Positions 49,601 through 61,693 of a DNA stretch of 64,000 bases are shown here, one piece after another. The DNA lies in contig CANUEZ040000024.1 in NCBI GenBank assembly GCA_948099385.1, positions 22,684,501 through 22,748,500 on the forward strand, in the 5' to 3' direction. Position 1 is the first letter of the stretch. Each line of letters begins with the position of its first letter. The notes below the pieces were generated by a model that was not told where the DNA came from, did not search any database, and worked only from the letters and a program-made list of their open reading frames with translations. The stretch is from Fasciola hepatica (Eukaryota; Platyhelminthes; Trematoda; Plagiorchiida; Fasciolidae). A program made the translations under genes and the position numbers.

Positions 49601-51707
49601 CAGAGCTTGGTTACTATTTGCAAGTGAGTAGTAGGAGATTAGATTTGTATATAATATGATTCATCATGCAGCTTGAACGCTCAACTCACCATTGAAAACC
49701 ACGGAAGCACTGTACAGCTGTTTCATCCTTGTTGGGAATCATCAGCAGTGCACATCCACCGAGCCCCCACGGGGACTCGAACCCGGGGTGAACGATTATG
49801 AATCGAACACCTTAACCGCAAGGCTATCCGGGCTGGCTCTCAACGGTTTGTTGAACATCTACACTACATGATATAGCACCCTTCCGTCACTGGCTTTTGA
49901 ACGGTAACAACCCGCTTCCCACACAGCGATCGACTCCTATGATGGATGACTTCTCTGTAGGGGCCTAAGTACAACGAAGGCATTCCGTTATGAACAACCT
50001 ACAGAGCTTGGTTACTATTTGCAAGTGAGTAGTAGGAGATTAGATTTGTATATAATATGATTCATCATGCAGCTTGAACGCTCAACTCACCATTGAAAAC
50101 CACGGAAGCACTGTACAGCTGTTTCATCCTTGTTGGGAATCATCAGCAGTGCACATCCACCGAGCCCCCACGGGGACTCGAACCCGGGGTGAACGATTAT
50201 GAATCGAACACCTTAACCGCAAGGCTATCCGGGCTGGCTCTCAACGGTTTGTTGAACATCTACACTACATGATATAGCACCCTTCCGTCACTGGCTTTTG
50301 AACGGTAACAACCCGCTTCCCACACAGCGATCGACTCCTATGATGGATGACTTCTCTGTAGGGGCCTAAGTACAACGAAGGCATTCCGTTATGAACAACC
50401 TACAGAGCTTGGTTACTATTTGCAAGTGAGTAGTAGGAGATTAGATTTGTATATAATATGATTCATCATGCAGCTTGAACGCTCAACTCACCATTGAAAA
50501 CCACGGAAGCACTGTACAGCTGTTTCATCCTTGTTGGGAATCATCAGCAGTGCACATCCACCGAGCCCCCACGGGGACTCGAACCCGGGGTGAACGATTA
50601 TGAATCGAACACCTTAACCGCAAGGCTATCCGGGCTGGCTCTCAACGGTTTGTTGAACATCTACACTACATGATATAGCACCCTTCCGTCACTGGCTTTT
50701 GAACGGTAACAACCCGCTTCCCACACAGCGATCGACTCCTATGATGGATGACTTCTCTGTAGGGGCCTAAGTACAACGAAGGCATTCCGTTATGAACAAC
50801 CTACAGAGCTTGGTTACTATTTGCAAGTGAGTAGTAGGAGATTAGATTTGTATATAATATGATTCATCATGCAGCTTGAACGCTCAACTCACCATTGAAA
50901 ACCACGGAAGCACTGTACAGCTGTTTCATCCTTGTTGGGAATCATCAGCAGTGCACATCCACCGAGCCCCCACGGGGACTCGAACCCGGGGTGAACGATT
51001 ATGAATCGAACACCTTAACCGCAAGGCTATCCGGGCTGGCTCTCAACGGTTTGTTGAACATCTACACTACATGATATAGCACCCTTCCGTCACTGGCTTT
51101 TGAACGGTAACAACCCGCTTCCCACACAGCGATCGACTCCTATGATGGATGACTTCTCTGTAGGGGCCTAAGTACAACGAAGGCATTCCGTTATGAACAA
51201 CCTACAGAGCTTGGTTACTATTTGCAAGTGAGTAGTAGGAGATTAGATTTGTATATAATATGATTCATCATGCAGCTTGAACGCTCAACTCACCATTGAA
51301 AACCACGGAAGCACTGTACAGCTGTTTCATCCTTGTTGGGAATCATCAGCAGTGCACATCCACCGAGCCCCCACGGGGACTCGAACCCGGGGTGAACGAT
51401 TATGAATCGAACACCTTAACCGCAAGGCTATCCGGGCTGGCTCTCAACGGTTTGTTGAACATCTACACTACATGATATAGCACCCTTCCGTCACTGGCTT
51501 TTGAACGGTAACAACCCGCTTCCCACACAGCGATCGACTCCTATGATGGATGACTTCTCTGTAGGGGCCTAAGTACAACGAAGGCATTCCGTTATGAACA
51601 ACCTACAGAGCTTGGTTACTATTTGCAAGTGAGTAGTAGGAGATTAGATTTGTATATAATATGATTCATCATGCAGCTTGAACGCTCAACTCACCATTGA
51701 AAACCAC

Positions 51708-51762
51708 GGAAGCACTGTACAGCTGTTACATCCTTGTTGGGAATCATCAGCAGTGCACATCC
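51708..51762 (-). ncRNA. Hammerhead copy with mutated GAAA core
   Basis: The 29th unit carries T51728A, changing the strictly conserved GAAA to GTAA on the ribozyme strand. From what is known of hammerhead cores, this copy should not self-cleave. Confidence 0.8.
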
Positions 51763-54700
51763 ACCGAGCCCCCACGGGGACTCGAACCCGGGGTGAACGA
51801 TTATGAATCGAACACCTTAACCGCAAGGCTATCCGGGCTGGCTCTCAACGGTTTGTTGAACATCTACACTACATGATATAGCACCCTTCCGTCACTGGCT
51901 TTTGAACGGTAACAACCCGCTTCCCACACAGCGATCGACTCCTATGATGGATGACTTCTCTGTAGGGGCCTAAGTACAACGAAGGCATTCCGTTATGAAC
52001 AACCTACAGAGCTTGGTTACTATTTGCAAGTGAGTAGTAGGAGATTAGATTTGTATATAATATGATTCATCATGCAGCTTGAACGCTCAACTCACCATTG
52101 AAAACCACGGAAGCACTGTACAGCTGTTTCATCCTTGTTGGGAATCATCAGCAGTGCACATCCACCGAGCCCCCACGGGGACTCGAACCCGGGGTGAACG
52201 ATTATGAATCGAACACCTTAACCGCAAGGCTATCCGGGCTGGCTCTCAACGGTTTGTTGAACATCTACACTACATGATATAGCACCCTTCCGTCACTGGC
52301 TTTTGAACGGTAACAACCCGCTTCCCACACAGCGATCGACTCCTATGATGGATGACTTCTCTGTAGGGGCCTAAGTACAACGAAGGCATTCCGTTATGAA
52401 CAACCTACAGAGCTTGGTTACTATTTGCAAGTGAGTAGTAGGAGATTAGATTTGTATATAATATGATTCATCATGCAGCTTGAACGCTCAACTCACCATT
52501 GAAAACCACGGAAGCACTGTACAGCTGTTTCATCCTTGTTGGGAATCATCAGCAGTGCACATCCACCGAGCCCCCACGGGGACTCGAACCCGGGGTGAAC
52601 GATTATGAATCGAACACCTTAACCGCAAGGCTATCCGGGCTGGCTCTCAACGGTTTGTTGAACATCTACACTACATGATATAGCACCCTTCCGTCACTGG
52701 CTTTTGAACGGTAACAACCCGCTTCCCACACAGCGATCGACTCCTATGATGGATGACTTCTCTGTAGGGGCCTAAGTACAACGAAGGCATTCCGTTATGA
52801 ACAACCTACAGAGCTTGGTTACTATTTGCAAGTGAGTAGTAGGAGATTAGATTTGTATATAATATGATTCATCATGCAGCTTGAACGCTCAACTCACCAT
52901 TGAAAACCACGGAAGCACTGTACAGCTGTTTCATCCTTGTTGGGAATCATCAGCAGTGCACATCCACCGAGCCCCCACGGGGACTCGAACCCGGGGTGAA
53001 CGATTATGAATCGAACACCTTAACCGCAAGGCTATCCGGGCTGGCTCTCAACGGTTTGTTGAACATCTACACTACATGATATAGCACCCTTCCGTCACTG
53101 GCTTTTGAACGGTAACAACCCGCTTCCCACACAGCGATCGACTCCTATGATGGATGACTTCTCTGTAGGGGCCTAAGTACAACGAAGGCATTCCGTTATG
53201 AACAACCTACAGAGCTTGGTTACTATTTGCAAGTGAGTAGTAGGAGATTAGATTTGTATATAATATGATTCATCATGCAGCTTGAACGCTCAACTCACCA
53301 TTGAAAACCACGGAAGCACTGTACAGCTGTTTCATCCTTGTTGGGAATCATCAGCAGTGCACATCCACCGAGCCCCCACGGGGACTCGAACCCGGGGTGA
53401 ACGATTATGAATCGAACACCTTAACCGCAAGGCTATCCGGGCTGGCTCTCAACGGTTTGTTGAACATCTACACTACATGATATAGCACCCTTCCGTCACT
53501 GGCTTTTGAACGGTAACAACCCGCTTCCCACACAGCGATCGACTCCTATGATGGATGACTTCTCTGTAGGGGCCTAAGTACAACGAAGGCATTCCGTTAT
53601 GAACAACCTACAGAGCTTGGTTACTATTTGCAAGTGAGTAGTAGGAGATTAGATTTGTATATAATATGATTCATCATGCAGCTTGAACGCTCAACTCACC
53701 ATTGAAAACCACGGAAGCACTGTACAGCTGTTTCATCCTTGTTGGGAATCATCAGCAGTGCACATCCACCGAGCCCCCACGGGGACTCGAACCCGGGGTG
53801 AACGATTATGAATCGAACACCTTAACCGCAAGGCTATCCGGGCTGGCTCTCAACGGTTTGTTGAACATCTACACTACATGATATAGCACCCTTCCGTCAC
53901 TGGCTTTTGAACGGTAACAACCCGCTTCCCACACAGCGATCGACTCCTATGATGGATGACTTCTCTGTAGGGGCCTAAGTACAACGAAGGCATTCCGTTA
54001 TGAACAACCTACAGAGCTTGGTTACTATTTGCAAGTGAGTAGTAGGAGATTAGATTTGTATATAATATGATTCATCATGCAGCTTGAACGCTCAACTCAC
54101 CATTGAAAACCACGGAAGCACTGTACAGCTGTTTCATCCTTGTTGGGAATCATCAGCAGTGCACATCCACCGAGCCCCCACGGGGACTCGAACCCGGGGT
54201 GAACGATTATGAATCGAACACCTTAACCGCAAGGCTATCCGGGCTGGCTCTCAACGGTTTGTTGAACATCTACACTACATGATATAGCACCCTTCCGTCA
54301 CTGGCTTTTGAACGGTAACAACCCGCTTCCCACACAGCGATCGACTCCTATGATGGATGACTTCTCTGTAGGGGCCTAAGTACAACGAAGGCATTCCGTT
54401 ATGAACAACCTACAGAGCTTGGTTACTATTTGCAAGTGAGTAGTAGGAGATTAGATTTGTATATAATATGATTCATCATGCAGCTTGAACGCTCAACTCA
54501 CAATTGAAAACCACGGAAGCACTGTACAGCTGTTTCATCCTTGTTGGGAATCATCAGCAGTGCACATCCACCGAGCCCCCACGGGGACTCGAACCCGGGG
54601 TGAACGATTATGAATCGAACACCTTAACCGCAAGGCTATCCGGGCTGGCTCTCAACGGTTTGTTGAACATCTACACTACATGATATAGCACCCTTCCGTC

Positions 54701-55529
54701 ACTGGCTTTTGAACGGTAACAACCCGCTTCCCACACAGCGATCGACTCCTATGATGGATGACTTCTCTGTAGGGGCCTAAGTACAACGAAGGCATTCCGT
54801 TATGAACAACCTACAGAGCTTGGTTACTATTTGCAAGTGAGTAGTAGGAGATTAGATTTGTATATAATATGATTCATCATGCAGCTTGAACGCTCAACTC
54901 ACCATTGAAAACCACGGAAGCACTGTACAGCTGTTTCATCCTTGTTGGGAATCATCAGCAGTGCACATCCACCGAGCCCCCACGGGGACTCGAACCCGGG
55001 GTGAACGATTATGAATCGAACACCTTAACCGCAAGGCTATCCGGGCTGGCTCTCAACGGTTTGTTGAACATCTACACTACATGATATAGCACCCTTCCGT
55101 CACTGGCTTTTGAACGGTAACAACCCGCTTCCCACACAGCGATCGACTCCTATGATGGATGACTTCTCTGTAGGGGCCTAAGTACAACGAAGGCATTCCG
55201 TTATGAACAACCTACAGAGCTTGGTTACTATTTGCAAGTGAGTAGTAGGAGATTAGATTTGTATATAATATGATTCATCATGCAGCTTGAACGCTCAACT
55301 CACCATTGAAAACCACGGAAGCACTGTACAGCTGTTTCATCCTTGTTGGGAATCATCAGCAGTGCACATCCACCGAGCCCCCACGGGGACTCGAACCCGG
55401 GGTGAACGATTATGAATCGAACACCTTAACCGCAAGGCTATCCGGGCTGGCTCTCAACGGTTTGTTGAACATCTACACTACATGATATAGCACCCTTCCG
55501 TCACTGGCTTTTGAACGGTAACAACCCAC

Positions 55530-58100
55530 ATTTACGTGGACGATATTCTGTGTTCCTTTGACGACCCTAACACTGCCACTCTGTATATGGCCGAACTTAC
55601 CGCCACTCTAAAGGCAGGAGGATTCAACCTCACGAAATGGACTCCAAACGTCCCGGAGGTGCTCAAGGTTTTTCCAAAGTTCGAGAATAAGTAGTGTGCG
55701 AGAAGGCTCTTGGGATCCTTTTAACAAATAGAGCGCGCGCTTGCAATTCAATTTAAGCCCGGAGGTGACGAATTCACATTCACTCTGGACCTACCCAAAT
55801 GACCAGCCACACGGAAAGGAGTCCTATCATCAGTCTCAAGCCTCTATGGTCCCCTAGGTTTTGTTTCGCCATGGTTGTTACCGGGAGAGTGCTTGTTGCA
55901 ATTGCTGTGCCAGAGAGGGATGGGTTGGAAGAAACCTCTCCAGGGGGACGACGATAAGCGATGACGCGACTGGCTGCGGAGCCTGGATCAACTTGGCGAG
56001 ATCAAAATACAAGGATGCTTGACAGGAATCAAGTGCGTAAACGACGCCCAACTCCACTCATTTTCTGGTGCATCAGAAATAGGCTACGGGCTAGGTGCTT
56101 ACGGCTTCTGGGTAGACGAAAATGGTGGGCGACACAGTCAGATACTATTCGCAAAGGCGAGAGTGGCTCCACTGAAAACGGTGTCGATTCCAAGGCTGGA
56201 ACTGACGGCAGCAGTACTGGCTGTGAGAGCTGTGACGCTGATTAGGAGATGTTTCGGCCGGATAAACTGGGAAACGAAATTTTCGACGGACCTAGCCACG
56301 GTACTGCATTACATAAACAACATCACCACTCGATTTAACACCTTCGTGGCCAACAGACTCAATATAATCCTCGAGTCGACTAAAACCGATCGATGGCACC
56401 ATGTACAATCCGCCAGTAACCCAGCCGGCTTCTGCTCAAGAGTCCTAAAACCCCAAGAGAGGTTGTGGATGTGGACAATGGGGCCGTACTTCCTTATCGC
56501 AGCTAAAGATATGTGGCCATCGCTACTAATGCCTAAGCCTGATGATGGCGATATTGAAATTGAACGTCTGATACTGGCCACAAGCAGCACTGGAAGCGTA
56601 AGCCTAACAGAAAAACGGTGTCGTTTCCCCGACTGGATAAAAATGACAAAATGATGGTCTGGTGGACGGGGTACAAAATACTCTCAATGATTTTGAAAGG
56701 CAAACGACCGCAGAACACAGTGAATGCGAGGACGATACTACCGGACGAGTTGAACCAAGCCGAACTCGATGTTCTACGCCCACTACAACTAGAGGCCTCC
56801 CATTTCGAGACCCATGAGCTGGCCAGGATAGATGATAACGCCGAAGGAATCAGGCTGTTTCATAGCAGTATCCGAGGACTAAACCCTGTGCGAGCCAACG
56901 GGCTACTGAGAGTTGAAGGATGGCTGACGAATTCGAATCTAGAGTGCAAAATAAAATATCCCACAATAGTTCCTGGTGTCCACTACATGACAAGATGCCA
57001 GATAGACCATGCACATCGAGAGGAGGGACTCGTAGGTTTGAACCACTTATTGAACAATATACGCCGACTGTTTTGGGTGACCAGGAGACCGGCGACGGTC
57101 AAGCGGTTGATAGGCATTTGCATCATTTGTCGTCGCCGGAGTGCGGCATCGGGCCAACATATGTTGGCCCCCATTCCAGCCGTGACAGTTCAATTGGGAT
57201 GGTGCCTGTTCGTGGAAATTGGCGTCGTTTACTTCGGCCAGTTACAAGTGCGACGGCAAAGGGGCACGAAAAGAGGTATGGCTACCTGTTAACTTGTCAA
57301 CTATCCAGAATGGTCCATCTCAAAGCCGTGCGTAATATAACCAACAATCCATTTCCAGTGGCCTTTCAAAGGTTCGTCGCGAGGCGGGGCGTCCCCAAGA
57401 AGGTATACTCAGAAAATGGCTCGAACTTCTTTGGAGCTCATAAGAGGCTAGAGAAATGGTGGAACCTCTTAAACCACAGCAAAATACGAAGCAAGACCGT
57501 AGTAAAGGGGCTAGAACGGCATTTCAACCCACCCCATGCCAGTCATCGCCGTGGTGTTTGGGAAAGGTTGATACGATCGACTAGGAAAATACTCTTGGCT
57601 CTGACTTCACAGCAAAATCTCGATGGTGGGATGCTGACTATCTTAATAACGGAAGTAGAACGTATACTGAACAACAGACCCCAGATGCCAATGGTCCCGG
57701 ATCAGGAAGGCAAACCGGCTCTCACTCCCGACGACCTGTTATTATTGCGGCCAAACGTAGGAGCAATCACGCCGAAAACCTCCGTGGAACGCACCTCATA
57801 GGATGAGAACAAGTGAACCACCTGGCTCAGGCTTTCTGTGAAATTTGGACGAGAGAGTGCCCACCGACCCTGCAGCCTTGGCAAAAGTGGACCTCCAAAC
57901 AGAGATCACTCAGACGTGGCGATGTATTCATCCCCATGGAGAGCCAATTACGTAAAGACGAATGGCCAATTGGGGTGACAAAGGACTGCCGTGCAGGAAT
58001 CGATAGCCTAGTGCGCACTTTGGTGATGGGGACGAACGAAGGAGACGTGTTACATATGCATACGATGCATTCGCTTGAAGGTGATAGTGGCGCGGGGTAA
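55530..58100 (+). pseudogene. Pao-A RT C-half, RNase H and integrase
   Basis: Starts at IYVDDIL (YVDD intact), then GGFNLTKWTPNVPEVLKVF and LSSVSSLYGPLGFVSPWLLP. RNase H has LHSFSGASEIGYG (SDAS changed to SGAS, losing a catalytic Asp) and FSTDLATVLHYI. Integrase: zinc site with CIICRRRSAASG, VVYFGQL in place of DYFGP (first catalytic Asp lost), then in a shifted frame SENGSNF (second Asp changed to Glu) and WERL. C-terminal AFCEIW...LQPWQKWTSKQRS ends near 58100. Stops and shifts at about 55690, 55800, 56650 and 57280. Confidence 0.85.
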
Positions 58101-58843
58101 GTCGACGCTACAGACCAAGCTAAAACCTGGTCTACTGATGCCAACTGAAAATGAATTTCTTTATTTATCCCTCGTGCATTCTCCTGTAGGTTCCAACCCT
58201 TCACAAAGTCTTTGAAGTACATTTGCGTCTAATTTGATGCGGTTTTTACGAATACAATTGAGTTAGTTGTCGAAACCCCAATTTATCACACTATACGACA
58301 TTGCTTGTGAAATGGGGTAAACTTCGGAACAAGCTCTTGATGACCTTCTGTAGAAACATCTCTATCCTCGGGACCCCCAATCTGTATTATTATTCAACCT
58401 GTGTTGAAACTGATATACGTTTTCAGCCAGACACTTTTACAGTGATTATTACACACTTCGAAATCCCTGAAGTTTCAAGTACCTTGTAGCCAGCTAGAGT
58501 CTTCATCGAGAAGTCTCAGCCATCCTTTTACCATGTGCCGTACTCTTATTCAAGAAGCCTTCTTCTTCTGCAATACGTAATCTGTCCACTCATTCCGACC
58601 CCATCAAAGCCCTTTTTCATATACCGATAATGTTGTATCATCTTCAGATGAAACTCTGAGGTACCGATGCTTGCAGCATAACCTCAAGGAAACCTGCAAG
58701 CTTGCCCGCGACTAGCCAACTATAGAGGAAGCCCACGGAGACAGAAGTATACACCGACTCTGGGGTCTAGGTTGGTTAGGGCGAATCAATACCTCTGCTA
58801 CTCCTTGGATGTTTAACTTATCGTGGGAGGATTTGGTGGGCTG
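58101..58843 (+). other. Pao-A 3' untranslated region
   Basis: No open frame of note. It lies between the integrase end and the 3' LTR. No clear polypurine tract was recognised immediately before 58844 (the sequence is GGTGGGCTG). Confidence 0.6.
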
Positions 58844-59225
58844 TGTAACGTGCATGTGTGGAAATGCTTCCGAGCCGCTGTGGCATACTTTTATTATCGA
58901 GACTATGCTCCTTGCCTCATTGACCCTCGAACAAGTATGGCTTGCGTCAACCACAACACTTGAACATTTGTTTATATTTTGCTCATGTGCCGTGGCATAT
59001 TTTTCATTCGAACTCGGACTGCCGTGACGGTGTTACCTGACATTGACCTCTGCTGAACTCTGGTCCTCGTTGCCAAACGTTGTGGCCGTACAGTTGAGGT
59101 TTGTACATATTTGCGTGCGTCTAATTTGTCAATCCAGTATCGTGGTCTAAGAGAATCAATCCTGTTCTTGCTTTGGGAATTGCTAATTAGGCTACGCGTT
59201 AGTCACGATCGGAATAACCTTTACA
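58844..59225 (+). repeat. LTR-A, 3' LTR of Pao-A
   Basis: 382 bp, TGTAAC...TTTACA, the same length as the 5' LTR, with scattered differences concentrated in the first 40 bases and near the 3' end. Followed by GTGTT. Confidence 0.88.
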
Positions 59226-59670
59226 GTGTTATGAATGCGACGGCTGCTTAAAATTTGTGCGAGACTACTTAAGGATCCTTCAAAACGCGGTCCGCGGTCT
59301 GCTGTTCCCAAGACTGGACAACCAAATACCGCTACCCAGTTTTCTAGGAAAGCTTAGGCGGCTGTTTCGCTAGCTGCGTAGTGTAAAGGCGCAGGTAACG
59401 GCCCTCTGATGAAACGATCAACACAAGTGAGAGGATATACTTTGGTCTTTGATGGAGGAGTAGATTCTACTGAATCCTCATGCACGTGCTGGAAAAGCAA
59501 TTCGGCGGCTGGAAATTTTGATGATGAGCTTTTTGTGTGCCTATGCCCTTTCTATTGTTGGCACTGGATGCAGGTACGGGCCCGTACAGTGACATCACGG
59601 TTCATGCTGTGCCCAACATAGCAGTCACCAATGAGTTTGGTAGAAGCTTTCATGCCCGGGTGGGGCAAAC
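59226..59670 (-). pseudogene. Gypsy integrase N-terminal and core part
   Basis: From about 59665 down: HPGMKASTKLI, CIQCQQ (zinc site end), FQHVHED (core start), PLTCVDRFIRGPLP, WVAVFGCPVLGTADRGPRFE and RRIHNT at the edge. Two in-frame stops. The frame breaks at 59226 where Pao-A is inserted and continues at 37013. Confidence 0.8.
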
Positions 59671-59999
59671 CGAGTAAAGTTTCGAAAGCCTATCGCCTAA
59701 AGGCTGACGGTACTACTGGCCTTGGGAGGCCCTTTGGCATGTCACACTGTGTAACCTTCGGCTGAAGGAATAGAGACCGACTGGAGCCGCGGCGATGAAG
59801 TGCTACGGAGCTGTTCTACCTCAGAATCGCCTGCTTGAGCGGAGGCGATAGCTTTGGGGTCGGTCTAGCAGCGGGTTCTGAGGCCCAGGTGGTGGATACG
59901 AGATAGAGCATCTGCGACAGGATCATCGACTCATGAGGTATGAAGTACATCACCCAAGTACTGAGTGACGCAATGCAGACGTTTAGGCTCTCTGGGAGA

Positions 60000-61097
60000 G
60001 TACCTGTCCATAGTGGCTCGCACTGCGTGGATGGTCGGTGTACGGTCGGTGTACGGTCGGTTTAGACAGTGAACTCGCGTGGCTATAAGATGTGTCCGAA
60101 GTGCTGGATGCCTGGGGAGATAACGGGAATTTCGCGGCTAAAGGCACCATACTTGGATTCATCCGGTCGTAGTTTTTAGGAGAAGAATGCAACTGGTTGC
60201 CAAGTATCGGCTAGGTATTGTTGCAGCACCGAGCCCACGGCTTTGTCTGATGCATCGGTGACCAGAGCAACTGGGGGAGTTGATTTCAGGTGCGATAGTG
60301 AGGTTATGTTTCTGAAAGTCTGATTAAGCGTAGCAAAAGCATCTCGTGCGGTTCCTGTGAGAACCACCTGCTTCGCTTTGACTTTGAACGGGCCTGTGAG
60401 TGGCTGCTTTAGCCAAGCTCACTGTGGGATGAAACGATGATAGAAGTTGACCAACCCCTCTAAACTCCGTAGTCACCTGAAAATGTGGGTTCTGGGTGGT
60501 CCAGGACTGCCTCCACCATGTCCTGCAACGGTATAATCCCTGTGGGAGTGACCATGTGGCCCAGGAATTCGATGGCGTCGAAGCCCATCACACTCTTTTC
60601 GCGTTGACCGTGACCCTGTGTTGAGACAGGCCGTCGCGAAGCTTATGTAGACGTGATAAATGTTCTGTCCTGAACCAGCTGGCAATCAGAATATCGTCCA
60701 GGTAAGCGAACGCAAAATCCAAACGACTGCATACCGTCTCGAAGGACAGCTGTAAAGTTTGCCCAACGGCTAAGTCCCAGTGGGGTTCGTATAAACTCGA
60801 AAAGACCGAAAGTAGTAGTTACGGCTGCTTTGGAGATGTCCGCCTCAGCCACTGGTTTTTGGTTGTGCCAGCACTAAATCTATTCGACTGGAAATTACCC
60901 TTCCCGCCAAGCCAGCTATGAGGTCCGTGATGTGTGGAGTAGGATACCGGTCGGCTGCAGTCACTCGGCTGAGTGAGTGACTTCTTCGGGACCATGCTTA
61001 GGGGTGATGCCCACTGACCTTTGGGAGGCCAGATAATTATAGAGCTGAGCATACGCTTGAACGTGGAGCTGGCCACACGGAACTTGTCTGGAGCCAA
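60000..61097 (-). pseudogene. Gypsy reverse transcriptase and RNase H
   Basis: RT: APDKFRVASSTFKRML, WASPLSMVPKK, TTFGLFEFIRTPLGLS. A shifted frame near 60710-60660 keeps FAYLDDILIAS with the YxDD motif intact. RNase H starts in 60367-60176 (VALVTDASDKAVGSVLQQ). Frameshifts at about 60960, 60710 and 60180. A 12-bp tandem motif (GTGTACGGTCGG, about 2.5 copies) lies at 60033-60063 inside the decayed distal RNase H part. Confidence 0.8.
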
Positions 61098-61112
61098 CCT
61101 GCGGGGTCGAGC

Positions 61113-61693
61113 TTAGACCTGGAGCCCTTGTGTGACAATATGATAGGCCACATCAGTGGCGATTGCAGGCAGTTTGCCGCTTGGGCTGACAAGACTAAGG
61201 TGCCCGCTGAATAAGCCACCGAATTCTGGCTCGGAAGTGGAAATTGGTATGAGGATCACTGGAGGCTGAGCTTCAGTCAAGAAACCTACAACGAAATTTG
61301 ATATGGCCCGATCCACTAGCCGTCGCTTACCGGGACTGACTGCTAAACCGTGAATTTCCAAAAAATCCACCCTAGAATATCCTGGGTTACTTAAGCGATG
61401 ACGAAAACCCATGGGAAAGGACGAAGCCGGCCAAGGTCTAGGGCGAGAAGTCGACCGCTGTATGTTGGGAATGAGATGCCGTCGGCGGCTTGCAGCGTTG
61501 CAGCTGTAGGGAATACCGTGGACCGCTTTGAAACCAGTAGTGTGCTAACCTGAGCTCTCGCGTCGAATAAGAAAAACATACCGGTGGTCCTGCCTCTCTC
61601 GTAAATGAGACGACTATGAACAAGGGCACCCGAGGAGGTCTTCGCTACCACCTCTTGGCTTAGTGGTTCCCCCGGCGAGTGCGGTAAGTACAA
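61113..61693 (-). pseudogene. Gypsy protease region
   Basis: The reading RLIYERGRTTGMFFLFDARA shows the retropepsin site with DTGA changed to DARA, followed by LQAADGISFPTYSGRLLALD and the post-protease linker (VDFLEIHGLAV, RRLVDRAI) in 61412-61113. Confidence 0.75.

Larger units (their letters stand above)
40425..55529 (-). repeat. Tandem array, about 37.7 copies of a 401-bp hammerhead/tRNA-like unit
   Basis: A 15.1-kb head-to-tail array with an exact 401-bp period (for example CAGCTTGAACG at 40446, 40847, 41248, 41649, and 35 periods later at 54481). It has 37 full units from 40425 plus a partial unit from 55262 to 55527. I noticed only three single-base variants: 47153 (G to C), 51728 (T to A) and 54502 (C to A). 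Read on the minus strand, each unit has a tRNA-like pol III promoter followed about 4-5 bases later by a hammerhead ribozyme. No open frame of 60 codons exists in the array. Left junction AT-rich; ATTTA occurs at 40420-40424 and 55530-55534. Confidence 0.95.
37014..59225 (+). mobile_element. Pao-A, BEL/Pao LTR retrotransposon with two nested insertions
   Basis: Bounded by two 382-bp LTRs of one family (37014-37395 and 58844-59225), both TGTAAC...CA, and flanked by GTGGT (37009-37013) and GTGTT (59226-59230), a 5-bp target duplication with one mismatch. Removing the solo LTR-B (38105-38481) and the ribozyme array (40425-55529) leaves about 6.7 kb with gag, protease, RT, RNase H and integrase in order, the usual size of a BEL/Pao element. 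It is inserted in the integrase of a minus-strand Gypsy element. Stops and frameshifts throughout; inactive. Confidence 0.85.

Noticed and set aside
40425..55529. CRISPR array
   Set aside because: The whole 401-bp unit repeats with no variable spacers, and the genome is eukaryotic.
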